Shown here one piece after another: positions 27,673-36,708 of a stretch of 64,000 nucleotides of DNA (the stretch's first letter is position 1; each line of letters begins with the position of its first letter). The DNA comes from Rhodovulum bhavnagarense (lineage in GTDB: Bacteria; Pseudomonadota; Alphaproteobacteria; Rhodobacterales; Rhodobacteraceae). The notes beneath the pieces were generated by a model. The model had not been told where the DNA came from, searched no databases, and saw nothing but the letters and a program-made list of their open reading frames with translations. The DNA is taken from positions 62,001 through 126,000 of the forward strand of contig NZ_SLXU01000004.1 of NCBI RefSeq assembly GCF_004343505.1, in the 5' to 3' direction. The translations under genes and the position numbers were made by a program.

Positions 27673-27725
27673 TCACTGCCTCTGTTCGCGCCGGTGATCC
27701 GGCGTCGCGTATTGGGGCCAAATGT

Positions 27726-27764
27726 GAGTCAAAGGCGATTCGCCGTCAATTTCTTTTTTGAATC
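27726..27764 (-). promoter_or_regulatory. Cluster of three GANTC methylation sites before ccrM
   Basis: GAGTC (27726-27730), GATTC (27737-27741) and GAATC (27760-27764) lie within 39 bases of the AT-richer rnhB-ccrM gap, 60-98 bases upstream of the ccrM start. In Caulobacter, methylation of GANTC sites in the ccrM leader shuts its promoter down. The same logic is inferred here. Confidence 0.6.
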
Positions 27765-27770
27765 AGTCAG

Positions 27771-28400
27771 TTACAGATTTTCCTTGCACAAGATGTTGTG
27801 CACCGGCCTGAACGAACGCCTATGGTGTGGGCTGACCCCAATATCTCGAAGCGCCTGTAGATGCGCCTTTGTCGGGTAACCGGCATTAGCCGCCCAACCA
27901 TAACCGGGAAACTGTTGCGCAAGCGCCGCCATGATCGCGTCGCGGGCGACCTTGGCCACGATAGAGGCCGCCGCTATCGACAGGCTGCGGGCGTCGCCCC
28001 TGACCACGGCCAAACCCCGGCAGGGCAGATCGCGCGGCAAGCGATTGCCGTCGATCAGTGCAAGATCGGGGGGCGTGGACAGCCCCGCGATCGCGCGGCA
28101 CATCGCAAGGTGGGTCGCCCGAAGAATGTTCAGCCTGTCGATTTCCTCTACGCTGGCATGGGCGAGAGAGACCTCGGCCACCGCCCGGATATCCGCCGCA
28201 AGAGCCACGCGCCGCGATGCGGTCAGTTTCTTTGAATCGTTCAACCCCGGCGGCAGGCACAAGGGGTTCAGCCGCACCGCCGCCGCCGTTACCGGACCGG
28301 CCAGGGGGCCGCGACCGACCTCGTCAACGCCGACGATGACGCGCGCCCCTTGGGCGCGCGCATCGCTTTCCAGGCTGAAATCGGGTCGGGGCGCGGTCAT
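27771..28400 (-). CDS. rnhB: Ribonuclease HII
   Basis: Removes ribonucleotides from DNA-RNA hybrids. The 209-residue length is typical. The catalytic DEDD residues are in [17 protein letters not shown] near residue 24 and [10 protein letters not shown] near residue 115, with the 'G-R-G' substrate motif in EVGRGP. ISAI-like ending [16 protein letters not shown] and the C-terminal [11 protein letters not shown] are also present. It lies just upstream of ccrM, as in many alphaproteobacteria, but the gap has its own regulatory sites. Confidence 0.95.
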   Translation of the reverse strand: MTAPRPDFSLESDARAQGARVIVGVDEVGRGPLAGPVTAAAVRLNPLCLPPGLNDSKKLTASRRVALAADIRAVAEVSLAHASVEEIDRLNILRATHLAMCRAIAGLSTPPDLALIDGNRLPRDLPCRGLAVVRGDARSLSIAAASIVAKVARDAIMAALAQQFPGYGWAANAGYPTKAHLQALRDIGVSPHHRRSFRPVHNILCKENL

Positions 28401-28448
28401 GAGGCGTCACTCAAACGCCGAAGCCCCCCGAACACAAGCCCGAACCAG

Positions 28449-29006
28449 TCAGTCGGCCACACCGTAACCATACCGGTTCAGGCAGCGCAGGTTATAGACC
28501 TTACGATTGCCGCTCTCGACGCGGTTCTCGGGGACAAGACAGATATCGGGCAGGTTGAAAAGACCCGCCCCCGCCAGGCATTCCCCGGTGGCGACGCGGC
28601 GCGGGCCGCGCTTGGTCTGGACGGTCTTGACACACTCGTCCGGTATCGACCGGGGGCGGCGTCTTTCGGGAAAGGCGGGCCCGGTATCGTCGGACGGCGC
28701 GGGTACGATCACGTTCGGCCATGTGGCCCCTGCCCCGGGATCGGCACCGGGCGCAGGCGCCGGGGTATTATTCACCCCGGAATGTGGAAAGACACGATGG
28801 GGCGAGACAAGCGGCGCGGCCGGAGCCTCGGGCGGGCTTGCCCCGTCGGGCAGGAAAGGCCAGGGGACGATTTCCTGCCCCTCGCCCGTCGTCCCCGCCA
28901 CCAACAAAACCGCCCCGTTATCCGGCGGCGCATCGGCCAGACCAGGAATGGCACCTATACCGAGCGCCGCAGCAAGCGGCAAAAGGGCGATGCGGATCGG
29001 GATCAT
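28449..29006 (-). CDS. Hypothetical secreted protein, 185 aa
   Basis: Exported protein: signal peptide IRIALLPLAAALGIGAIPGLA near the N-terminus, then a long Pro/Ala/Gly-rich linker (about residues 45-115). A short C-terminal domain has four Cys (DECVKT, GECLAG, DICLVP, LRCLNRYGYG), probably two disulfides. The pattern is reminiscent of small exported Cys-rich proteins of the group, but no named family is recognised. ATG 29006 has AAGGA 9 bases upstream. It is the gene upstream of rnhB with 48 bases between them; whether they are co-transcribed is unknown. Confidence 0.7.
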   Translation of the reverse strand: MIPIRIALLPLAAALGIGAIPGLADAPPDNGAVLLVAGTTGEGQEIVPWPFLPDGASPPEAPAAPLVSPHRVFPHSGVNNTPAPAPGADPGAGATWPNVIVPAPSDDTGPAFPERRRPRSIPDECVKTVQTKRGPRRVATGECLAGAGLFNLPDICLVPENRVESGNRKVYNLRCLNRYGYGVAD

Positions 29007-29168
29007 GGGAGTTCCTTTCACTCCTGCGGCCTGCATATGCCTACATCCTTTGCCAAGTGATCATGGAAAGGCAACAATCCCTTACCACCTTTGGCCAGGT
29101 TCCGCTTGTTTGCACCGCGTGGGCGGTTGGTATTGAACTGTGCCGCGCGCTAACCCAAGGTAGCATCC

Positions 29169-29465
29169 ATGTCTCGCCTTCTGACACTTGTCGCGGCCAT
29201 GTTCGTGCCCCTTGCCCTGGCCGGTCAGGCCGCTGCCGGATGCTATGCCGATTACAAGGCAAGGCAGAACAACCCCCTGCGGCTGCATTACGGAGTGATC
29301 GAGTTGCCCGATACCGCCTGCGCCGACCGCGGCACCGCAGCGCGCGAGATCGATTACAGGATCGGGCGCGACGGGTGGCAACTGTTGAACGTGATGTCGA
29401 TTTTCGACTCCGACGGTCTGGCCGATCGCAGGTCCAGCGCGGGAGACTACTTTCTCAAATACTGA
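29169..29465 (+). CDS. Hypothetical secreted protein, 98 aa
   Basis: Small exported protein: signal peptide RLLTLVAAMFVPLALAGQAAAG, then a compact basic domain beginning CYADYKARQNNPLRLHYGVI and ending RSSAGDYFLKY. Two Cys (CYADYK and DTACAD) may form one disulfide. Similar short proteins are common and unannotated in Rhodobacteraceae (recalled, not checked). Divergent from the 185-aa secreted protein, with 162 bases between starts that must hold both promoters. No function can be proposed. Confidence 0.75.
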   Translation: MSRLLTLVAAMFVPLALAGQAAAGCYADYKARQNNPLRLHYGVIELPDTACADRGTAAREIDYRIGRDGWQLLNVMSIFDSDGLADRRSSAGDYFLKY

Positions 29466-30155
29466 CTGAGACCCCGCTTTGACCGCGCTCTGCAAGCAGC
29501 CGACCGATTCGTCGCCGCAGCGCCGCCCCAAAGGGGACAGTCTTGCCTGACCGCCCCTATTGCCGCCGAGATGTGGACAACACGACCGGAGGCTGCCCCC
29601 CGACCTGACGCAGTTCCGTCAAATTTGTCGTTCTTGATTTCGAAACGCCAAACCCGGCGCGAGCCAAGACCAAACAGCGAAACCCGTCACGCACCAGCAT
29701 TTCATGCCGGTCCCGCTAGGCGCCTCATTCTCACCGTTCGACAAAGTGAAACAATCAAGGCGAATAACACGCAGAAAGCCCCGCGAGGCGACCGCTCCAC
29801 GGACATGGAAAAACCCAAATCGTGACAAATTTTACTTTTTCCAGTCGCCCGCTCGAACGTAGACTGTGGTTGCCTTGCTGGGGGGCGTTGTCTGTTGGCC
29901 ATGGGGGATGGCCGCACATGTTGCCGTGACGGACAGTGCATTTGCGCCGTGCCGTTTCCTGCATCTCTGAACGGGGTGCTTGTGCCCTCAGGCTCGGTCA
30001 TGTGCGCCATCCGAGGATCAGCAGCCATCGCCAGGGGTTGAGGGGACAGGATCGGCATCGTCGGTCCACCGCCCCTGGGCAGGGACGGATACGCAACCCC
30101 GGCAGAACGGTCATCTTTCCGGGGCTTGGGGAACGCTGCCTTGCGGGGGATGGGA
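29466..30155 (+). other. 690-bp gap before the RTX gene; long leader with a hairpin
   Basis: No convincing coding frame on either strand. GC drops around 29740-29850, where runs such as AAATTTTACTTTTTCC suggest the promoter area of the RTX gene. Downstream, GGCCAT / ATGGCC (29897-29913, 5-base loop) can form a small hairpin. If transcription begins near 29850, the 5' leader would be about 300 bases, unusually long. No known riboswitch pattern was recognised. Confidence 0.45.
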
Positions 30156-32180
30156 ATGGGCAACGAAACGGATGAAACGACACCTGTCGCGATCGAGGTA
30201 GCTTTCGGCATGCCCGTGACGGGAACCGGGCCGGTCGCGGCAGAAGAGTTCGGCGCCGTCCAGACCGGCTATACCGGCTTTGGCGCGTTCGACGAACAAT
30301 TCACCGCGATGAACCTGACAACACTGCGCTGGCCGGGCGGTACACTGGCCGAGACCCGCGACGACGTCTATGGCCTTGATATCGATGGCCTGTTCGACGG
30401 TACGCAGCTTTACAATCCCGACCCCGACAGGGTGCGGCCCGACCTGACCGATACACTGGCCTACGCGGTGGAAAACGATCTGTACTTCGCCATGATCGTG
30501 CCGACTGTGCGCTATGCCGGCGATATCGAACAGGGCGAGGCCGATCTTGCCGCCTTCATGGCCGATCTTTTGTCGGGTACCTATGGGCCGCTGCCCGCGC
30601 AGTTCACCATCGAGATCGGCAACGAACACCGCGGCTACGACGTCTTTGCCGAGAATCCCGGCCTTTACGGCGAGATCGCCAACCGATTTGTCCTCGTGAT
30701 CGAACAGGCGCTGACCTCGCCCACGATAAACCAGGTCGGGGCAGAAATCGATATCGCGGTGCAGATGGGGTATGACGCCGATGATGACCTTGCGATCCGG
30801 GCGGAAATGTCGGATGCGGCACTGGTCGCGATCGACAGCCTGATCTTTCACGCCCTTCCTCTGAATTTCGACGCGATCAACCGGGCCGAGGACAACCCGG
30901 CGGCGCATCCCGACGATTACGGTCAGACGAACTGGGAAAACCGCGCCGACTATTTTTCGGACTGGTCACAGGATGTCGCAGCCGCAGGGGGCGATCCCGC
31001 GCAACTGGAACTGTTCGTGTCCTCGATGACCATCGGCACTGCGGCTGTCGACCCCGCCTTTGTCGATCTAGACCACGAGGATTACGGTGCAGAGGCAGCC
31101 AGCGCCTACCTGGAACTGTTCGCGACGATGCACGGGCTGGGGATGGATGCAGGCGCGTTCTGGGGCGTGTCGGTAACCAACCTCAGCACTGTCAGCTACG
31201 ACACGGCCGAGGGCATGTTGCTGACACCTGCCGGGGCCACGATCCAGTTGATGGCCGAAAACCTCGTGGGGTTGTCCCTGCTGGAGGGCTACCAAGACAA
31301 CACACGCGACGACCCCGTGATGGTCTACGCGTTTGAAAATGACGACACCGCCATCCTGTTCCTGGCAAGCAACGACATCCCCGAGGCGGGCGTCAACGTC
31401 GAGATCGCGCTTGCCCCCCTCGAAACCGTCGGCACGGTCACGGCAACCTCTGTCACGGCCACAACCGGCGTCACCGCCCCCCAAGGGCGGCAAGACGTGA
31501 CCGGCATCTACGAAGAGGGCGTATTGGCCGACGTCGAAACCGTGCTGGCGGGCGACACGCTGAGCGTGCCGATCACCCAGGACTTCCAGATCGTCATGGT
31601 CGCCATCGATAAGACAGGCCGCCCGGAAAAGGCCGGAGAGCCGGCGACGGTCATCGAGATCGAGGGCACGACCCAGGCCGATTGGATCACCGGATCCCCC
31701 TCTGCCGAGATCGTCTCTGGGCTGGCCGGGGCCGACATGATCGAGGTTGGCGGTGGCGCGGATACCGTATCGGGCGGCCTTGGCAACGATACGATCCATG
31801 GCGGCAGCGGCGACGATTTCCTGACCGGTGGCGGTCGCGACGACATCATACGCGGCGGGGCGGGCAACGACACGCTCAGCGGTGGCGACGGCAATGACAC
31901 GCTGGTCGGCGGGGCGGGGGCGGACCAGTTCAATTTCAACTTCGATGCACTGGCCCATCTGCGTATCGACATGATCGAGGATTTCGAGGTGGGGGTCGAT
32001 AGCCTGCTGTTGCGCGGCGTTGATAACGGCGGCAACGGCGCACAGGGCAGTCTCGACGCGCTGGAGATGACCCAGATCGCGGGCGGCGTTCGTATCGCCT
32101 ATGACGGCCACAGGATCGACATTCTGGGCGAGGGCCTGACCTTGGCGGACCTGACCGGCGACACCATCATCTTTGCCTGA
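30156..32180 (+). CDS. RTX calcium-binding protein with glycosidase-like N-terminus
   Basis: A 674-residue protein with no Sec signal, ending in RTX nonapeptides: GLGNDTIHGG, GSGDDFLTGG, GAGNDTLSGG and GDGNDTLVGG, about residues 525-590. It ends with LTLADLTGDTIIFA, as expected for type I secretion. Residues 1 to about 470 look like a clan GH-A barrel: NLTTLRWPGGTLAET early, and FTIEIGNEHRGYDVF, whose GNE holds the acid/base Glu position. The later strand that should carry the nucleophile reads ELFVSSMTIGT, without Glu. It may be a binding protein, or the nucleophile may be elsewhere. ATG 30156 has GGGGG at 7-11 bases; ATG 30150 and TTG 30126 are alternatives. No type I transporter is nearby. 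Confidence 0.8.
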   Translation: MGNETDETTPVAIEVAFGMPVTGTGPVAAEEFGAVQTGYTGFGAFDEQFTAMNLTTLRWPGGTLAETRDDVYGLDIDGLFDGTQLYNPDPDRVRPDLTDTLAYAVENDLYFAMIVPTVRYAGDIEQGEADLAAFMADLLSGTYGPLPAQFTIEIGNEHRGYDVFAENPGLYGEIANRFVLVIEQALTSPTINQVGAEIDIAVQMGYDADDDLAIRAEMSDAALVAIDSLIFHALPLNFDAINRAEDNPAAHPDDYGQTNWENRADYFSDWSQDVAAAGGDPAQLELFVSSMTIGTAAVDPAFVDLDHEDYGAEAASAYLELFATMHGLGMDAGAFWGVSVTNLSTVSYDTAEGMLLTPAGATIQLMAENLVGLSLLEGYQDNTRDDPVMVYAFENDDTAILFLASNDIPEAGVNVEIALAPLETVGTVTATSVTATTGVTAPQGRQDVTGIYEEGVLADVETVLAGDTLSVPITQDFQIVMVAIDKTGRPEKAGEPATVIEIEGTTQADWITGSPSAEIVSGLAGADMIEVGGGADTVSGGLGNDTIHGGSGDDFLTGGGRDDIIRGGAGNDTLSGGDGNDTLVGGAGADQFNFNFDALAHLRIDMIEDFEVGVDSLLLRGVDNGGNGAQGSLDALEMTQIAGGVRIAYDGHRIDILGEGLTLADLTGDTIIFA

Positions 32181-32659
32181 GGGCAGGCCCTGCACCAAGG
32201 GACGGGCGGGCCGGCGTCATTGCCGGCGCCCCGCCGCGGTCGTCCCGAAATCTTGCGCAACGCCCATCGCCAGCCATGTCGCCGACATGGGCCATGCACA
32301 GAGTTATTGCTCTTAGGGCATCAACGCATTCGTTCTGGCGACCAGGCAATAAGCGAAGTATTATTTCAAAACAATTGGTTGTCAGAACCCCCGCATTGCG
32401 CGCCAGCATAAGCATGCGCATCGAAATCAAAATAATGCGCAGTCCGCGCCATGCCGCTGGGCATGAAAAGGCCCGCCAAGAGCAGGCCGCAGGTCGTTCG
32501 ATTTTACGCGGGGTCACGGGGCATCGTCAGCCCCAGCCAGCAAGAGGGCGGTCCGTTTCTCATGTTCAAAACCTTCCCGGGGGCTTGGGGCCAGCATGGG
32601 AATGCCGCCTGGGTCCGAGGTTGGCACCCTTCTGCACCCCCAAGAAAACCAGAGCATAA

Positions 32660-32673
32660 AATACTTTAGTATT
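32660..32673. promoter_or_regulatory. 14-bp palindrome AATACT-TT-AGTATT
   Basis: Perfect dyad with 6-bp arms and a 2-base centre, 175 bases upstream of the imelysin start in an AT-rich stretch. An iron-responsive or other repressor site is plausible but not assigned. Confidence 0.4.
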
Positions 32674-32805
32674 AGAACCTTGGTTTCCCTCTACGCACCC
32701 TGCGAACCCGCTGCGTGGCGTCCGAGTGCAACAGAACCATAGCCAGCGCAATAACTGATAAAAAAACTCTCCTATTGCGACAGGCAAAAAGTTGAGTAAT
32801 TTAAT

Positions 32806-32824
32806 TTGCGATAAAATGACGCAA
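32806..32824. promoter_or_regulatory. Dyad TTGCG-N9-CGCAA just before the imelysin operon
   Basis: Inverted repeat with 5-bp arms, ending 23 bases before the ATG at 32848. A related pair, CGCAAT (32747-32752) and ATTGCG (32774-32779), lies upstream, so the same half-site recurs four times. It could be an operator for an iron-sensing regulator (Irr, RirA or IscR types occur in this group). Confidence 0.45.
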
Positions 32825-32847
32825 CCTCACGCGAACAGGAGCCCCCC

Positions 32848-34128
32848 ATGACGTCTATCACGTTGTCTCTGCGCATCAGCCTCGTTGCCGGTTCTCTTGC
32901 GGCGGCTGGCGCCGCCCAGGCGCAATCGGCGCGCGAGGTGATCGACGGCTATGCCGATCTGGCACTGGCCAAGTATTCCGACAGCCTGGCCGCCGCGCAG
33001 GCGCTGGACGCCGCCATCGACGCCTTCATTGCCGCCCCCAGCGCCGAGACCCATCAGTCGGCCAAAAACGCCTGGCTGACCGCGCGGGTGCCCTACCAGC
33101 AATCCGAGGTCTACCGCTTCGGCAATGCGGTGGTGGACGACTGGGAAGGCAAGGTGAACGCCTGGCCGCTGGACGAGGGATTGATCGATTATGTCGATAC
33201 CGGGGCCTATGGCGAAACCAGCGAGGAAAACGGGTTTTTCCGCGCAAATCTCATCGCCAACCCCACCCTGACCGTCGGCGGACAAGAGATCGACGCGGCC
33301 GAGATCACGCCCGCGCTGTTGCAGGAGTTGCACGAGATCGACGGAATCGAGGCGAACGTTGCCACCGGCTATCACGCCATCGAATTCCTGCTTTGGGGGC
33401 AGGATACGAACGGCACCGGCCCCGGCGCCGGCGCGCGCCCCTACACCGATTTCGTGCAAGGGGATGGCTGCACCAACGCGCCCTGCGACCGGCGCGCGGA
33501 TTACCTTGCCGCGGCCTCGGATCTGCTGGTCACGGACCTTCAGGATATCGTGGCCGCCTGGGGCGAGGATGGCGCCGCGCGCGCCGATCTGGCGGCGCAA
33601 TCCGACGCCGAGGGGCTGGCCACGATCCTGACCGGCATGGGCTCGCTCAGCTATGGCGAACTGGCGGGCGAGCGGATGAAGCTGGGCCTGATCCTGCACG
33701 ACCCCGAGGAAGAGCATGACTGCTTTGCCGACAACACCCACAATTCGCATTACTACGACGCACAGGGCATCCAGAACGTCTATCTCGGCCGCTACGAACG
33801 CCCCGACGGGTCGGTGATGGAGGTGCCTTCGCTCGCGGGCCTTGCTCAGTCGGTCAATCCCGAGGTTGACGCCGTCGTGACGGCCCGGCTTGAGGCGACC
33901 ATGGCCGCGATGGGGGCGATGAAGGAGCGTGCCGACAGCGGGGTCGAGGCCTACGATCAGATGATCGGCTATGGCAATGACGCGGGCAACGCCATCGTGC
34001 AGGCCGCAATCGACGCGCTGGTCGACCAGACCCGGGCCTTCGAGGATCTGGTGGCCGCGCTTGATGCCTCTGACATCTCGGTCGAGGGATCAGATAGCCT
34101 CGACAACCCCACGGCGGTGTTCGAGTAA
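32848..34128 (+). CDS. Imelysin-family periplasmic iron protein (first copy)
   Basis: A 426-residue exported protein; signal peptide SLRISLVAGSLAAAGAAQA, cleaved before QSAREV. The imelysin signature is seen as GYHAIEFLLWGQD near residue 173 (GxHxxE), and the two all-helical halves are visible around it. CFADNTHNSHYYDAQGI is the other conserved block. Relatives (IrpA, EfeO-like, Pseudomonas IcmP) are iron-regulated and bind or pass periplasmic iron. Here it heads an operon with a DUF1111 di-heme protein, a second imelysin and a DUF1513 protein. AGGAG lies before ATG 32848. Confidence 0.92.
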   Translation: MTSITLSLRISLVAGSLAAAGAAQAQSAREVIDGYADLALAKYSDSLAAAQALDAAIDAFIAAPSAETHQSAKNAWLTARVPYQQSEVYRFGNAVVDDWEGKVNAWPLDEGLIDYVDTGAYGETSEENGFFRANLIANPTLTVGGQEIDAAEITPALLQELHEIDGIEANVATGYHAIEFLLWGQDTNGTGPGAGARPYTDFVQGDGCTNAPCDRRADYLAAASDLLVTDLQDIVAAWGEDGAARADLAAQSDAEGLATILTGMGSLSYGELAGERMKLGLILHDPEEEHDCFADNTHNSHYYDAQGIQNVYLGRYERPDGSVMEVPSLAGLAQSVNPEVDAVVTARLEATMAAMGAMKERADSGVEAYDQMIGYGNDAGNAIVQAAIDALVDQTRAFEDLVAALDASDISVEGSDSLDNPTAVFE

Positions 34129-34159
34129 CCCTCGGTCAGCCGTCAAACGCCTGAAACAA

Positions 34160-34187
34160 CGGAGGGGCAGTATTTCCGGCCCCTCCG
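34160..34187 (+). other. Intercistronic hairpin after the first imelysin gene
   Basis: Perfect 9-bp stem CGGAGGGGC / GCCCCTCCG with a 10-base loop in the 76-base gap. It has no T-run after it, so it may stabilise the abundant first message or partly end it. Confidence 0.55.
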
Positions 34188-34204
34188 CAATCATTGAGCC
34201 TGCC

Positions 34205-35626
34205 TTGAAAATCCCTGCATCCTTTCTGTTACTTTGCGGCCTGACCCTTGTGCCGGGATCGCCCGTTACAGCCTTCGAAACGCCAGCCGACCGCAAAGCC
34301 CGTATCGTGGCATCCACGCAGGACTTCGGCGCGGCAGAACCTCACGAACACCTGCAAGGCGGCAGCGGCACCAACCGCAGCCGTTTCGACCGGAACGCCT
34401 TTTCCCTGCCCTCGGCTGCGCTGAGCTTCGAGGAGCGCGGCGACTTCTTCCTGGGCAACGGGGTGTTCGACCGCGCCTGGGTGGTCGCGCCGTCCTCGAC
34501 GCTGGCCTCGGACGGGCTGGGGCCGCTGTTCAACGCACGTTCCTGCCAGGGCTGCCATGTCAAGGACGGGCGCGGCCACCCGCCGGCGCCGGGTGACGGC
34601 AACATGGTGTCGATGCTGTTTTCGCTGAGCGATGCGCACGGCAACCCCGACCCGGTCTACGGGCTCCAGTTCCAGGACCAGGCCGTGCCCGGCATGGCAG
34701 CCGAGGGCAAGGTCCGCGTCAGGTACCGGCCCGTGCCATTCACCTATCCCGATGGCACGACCGTCATGCTGCGCAAGCCTGTCTACACCCCCGATGCGGC
34801 GCTTTCGGACGGCGTTGCCCTGAACCCGAGGATCGCGCCGCCGATGATCGGGCTGGGCCTGTTCGAGGCGATCCCGGAGGCAGCCATCCTGGCCCATGCC
34901 GACCCGGCCGATGCCGATGGCGACGGCATCTCGGGCCGCGCCCACTGGCTGGCGGGCGCCGGGGGCCGCGTGCTGGGCCGTTTCGGATGGAAGGCGACGG
35001 AAGGCACGATCCGCGACCAGTCGGCCGTTGCCTTTCACAACGACATGGGGCTGTCGACCAGCCTGTTTCCCGCCCCGCACGGCGATTGCACCGCGGCCCA
35101 GACCGCGTGCCGCGGCGCGATCCACGGGGACGAGAATGACGGGCCGGAAGTGACCGACGACCTGCTCGATCTGGTGACCTTCTATGCTGCCAACCTGGCG
35201 GTTCCGGCGCGTCGCGACGTGGACGACAGGGACGTTCTGGCGGGCAAGGAATTATTCTACAAGGCCCGCTGCACCGCCTGCCATGTGCCGAAATTCGCCA
35301 CCGCCGCCGACGCGCCCCGCGAACGGCGCAACCAGTTGATCTGGCCCTACAGCGATTTCCTGCTGCATGACATGGGTGCCGGCCTCGCCGACGCCACCCC
35401 GACCGGCGGGGCAGAGGCCGCCGAATGGCGCACGCCACCGCTCTGGGGCATCGGCTTGACCGAGGTGGTGAACGGTCACACCTTCTTCTTGCACGACGGT
35501 CGCGCGCGCTCGCTGGAGGAGGCGATTCTCTGGCACGGGGGCGAGGCCCTCACCGCTCGTGATACATTTGCCGCCTTCCGCGCCGAAGAGCGCGCCAAGA
35601 TCTTGCGTTTCCTGGAGAGCCTATGA
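34205..35626 (+). CDS. Di-heme c-type cytochrome, DUF1111 family
   Basis: A 473-residue periplasmic protein with a signal peptide (IPASFLLLCGLTLVPGSPVTA) and two heme c sites: CQGCH near residue 114 and CTACH near residue 356. The spacing and VVNGHTFFLHDGRARSLEEAI near the end fit the DUF1111 family, once called thiol oxidoreductase. Such proteins are encoded with imelysins and are thought to oxidise or reduce iron at the periplasmic side. The start is TTG at 34205, because it gives the only good signal peptide; the ribosome site is weak. It overlaps the next gene in an ATGA. Confidence 0.9.
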   Translation: MKIPASFLLLCGLTLVPGSPVTAFETPADRKARIVASTQDFGAAEPHEHLQGGSGTNRSRFDRNAFSLPSAALSFEERGDFFLGNGVFDRAWVVAPSSTLASDGLGPLFNARSCQGCHVKDGRGHPPAPGDGNMVSMLFSLSDAHGNPDPVYGLQFQDQAVPGMAAEGKVRVRYRPVPFTYPDGTTVMLRKPVYTPDAALSDGVALNPRIAPPMIGLGLFEAIPEAAILAHADPADADGDGISGRAHWLAGAGGRVLGRFGWKATEGTIRDQSAVAFHNDMGLSTSLFPAPHGDCTAAQTACRGAIHGDENDGPEVTDDLLDLVTFYAANLAVPARRDVDDRDVLAGKELFYKARCTACHVPKFATAADAPRERRNQLIWPYSDFLLHDMGAGLADATPTGGAEAAEWRTPPLWGIGLTEVVNGHTFFLHDGRARSLEEAILWHGGEALTARDTFAAFRAEERAKILRFLESL

Positions 35627-36708
35627 GCCGAAAACACCTCATCGTCGCCGCCTGTCTCTCGGCCTTGACCGCCGGACCGCTGGCCGCCGAATCCCGGCTC
35701 GACACCGCGGACGCCGCCCTGCTGCAACAGGGGCTGATCACGACGGCGGACGACTTCGTCCTGCCCGGTTATCGCGACTATGCCGAAGCGGCGACGGAGA
35801 TGACCGAGGCGCTCGACGCCTATTGCAGCGGCACCGGACCGATTGCCCCGGTCCACGCGGCATTCGAGGACAGCTTCCTTGCCTGGCAGCGGATCAGCAT
35901 CATCCAGATCGGCCCGGTCATGGCCGAAGAGGGACCGATGCGCCTGCAGCTCTGGCCCGACCCCAAAGGCTTTGCCCGCCGCGCCGTGCAGATGGCGGTG
36001 CGCGCGCAAGACCGGGGGCTTCTGGCCGAGGGCGGGCTTCAGGGCCGCTCGATCGCGCTTGTGAACCTGACCGCGCTGGAGGATCTGCTTTACCACGACC
36101 TCGCGCCCGGCACCTATGAATGCGACCTCGCGGGGGCCATCGGCGCCTATCAGGCCGATCTGGCGGGCAGCTTCGTGGCGGCATGGACCCCGGGTGCGGC
36201 GTTCCGCGCCGAGTACGACACGGCCATCGACGGGAATGCCCGCTATGCCTCGGTCGACGATCTGATCCGGGAGCTTCTGGCCGGGGCAGTCGTCCATGCC
36301 GACCGGTTGCGCAAGTTCAAGATCCAGCGCGGGCTGGGGCAAGCGCCCGGAGAGGCGCATCCCGAACGGACCGAGGCGGTGGACAGCGGTCTGGGGCTTG
36401 CCAGCATCCAGGCCGGTTTCCGCGCGCTGGCTGACCTTTACAAACTGCCCTACGGGTTTTTCGACATGACGACCGAGCTCAGCGGCACGAGCGAATACCA
36501 CATGCTGGGCAAAACTGCCGGCAGCATCGCGGATGCCTTGGCGCTCGAGCCGCGCAGCCTTGTCGAGATCGTCGCCGAAGACGGCGCCATGGCGGCAGAA
36601 TTGCGCAGCTTCGGCGAACTGACGCTGTATCACGAAACCTATCTCAAGACCGGTCTGCCGCAATCCATCGGTCTCACAACCGGGTTCACCTCTGCCGATG
36701 GCGATTGA
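35623..36708 (+). CDS. Imelysin-family protein (second copy)
   Basis: A 361-residue exported imelysin domain protein; signal peptide KHLIVAACLSALTAGPLAA. The imelysin core is recognisable in FEDSFLAWQRISIIQIGPV and in LVNLTALEDLLYH, where the GxHxxE motif of the first copy is replaced by LTALEDLL. Its metal site is therefore probably altered. Two imelysins in one operon match the Pseudomonas PA4370-PA4373 type of arrangement (recalled). It overlaps both neighbours by 4 and 11 bases, so the four proteins are translated together. Confidence 0.88.
   Translation: MSRKHLIVAACLSALTAGPLAAESRLDTADAALLQQGLITTADDFVLPGYRDYAEAATEMTEALDAYCSGTGPIAPVHAAFEDSFLAWQRISIIQIGPVMAEEGPMRLQLWPDPKGFARRAVQMAVRAQDRGLLAEGGLQGRSIALVNLTALEDLLYHDLAPGTYECDLAGAIGAYQADLAGSFVAAWTPGAAFRAEYDTAIDGNARYASVDDLIRELLAGAVVHADRLRKFKIQRGLGQAPGEAHPERTEAVDSGLGLASIQAGFRALADLYKLPYGFFDMTTELSGTSEYHMLGKTAGSIADALALEPRSLVEIVAEDGAMAAELRSFGELTLYHETYLKTGLPQSIGLTTGFTSADGD

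Larger units (their letters stand above)
32181..32847 (+). other. 667-bp gap with AT-rich control region of the imelysin operon
   Basis: No coding frame with normal codon use. The first half is mixed; from 32641 on, the sequence turns AT-rich and holds several dyads listed separately, just before the imelysin gene. This is the likely promoter of the four-gene operon. Nothing recognised in 32200-32640. Confidence 0.5.

Noticed and set aside
29571-29825. Open frame in the gap upstream of the RTX gene
   Set aside because: No ribosome site, odd composition, and the AT-rich part better fits a promoter region.
31700-31930. Tandem repeats that could look like a CRISPR or minisatellite
   Set aside because: The period of about 27 bases encodes RTX nonapeptides in frame; there are no constant direct repeats with unique spacers.
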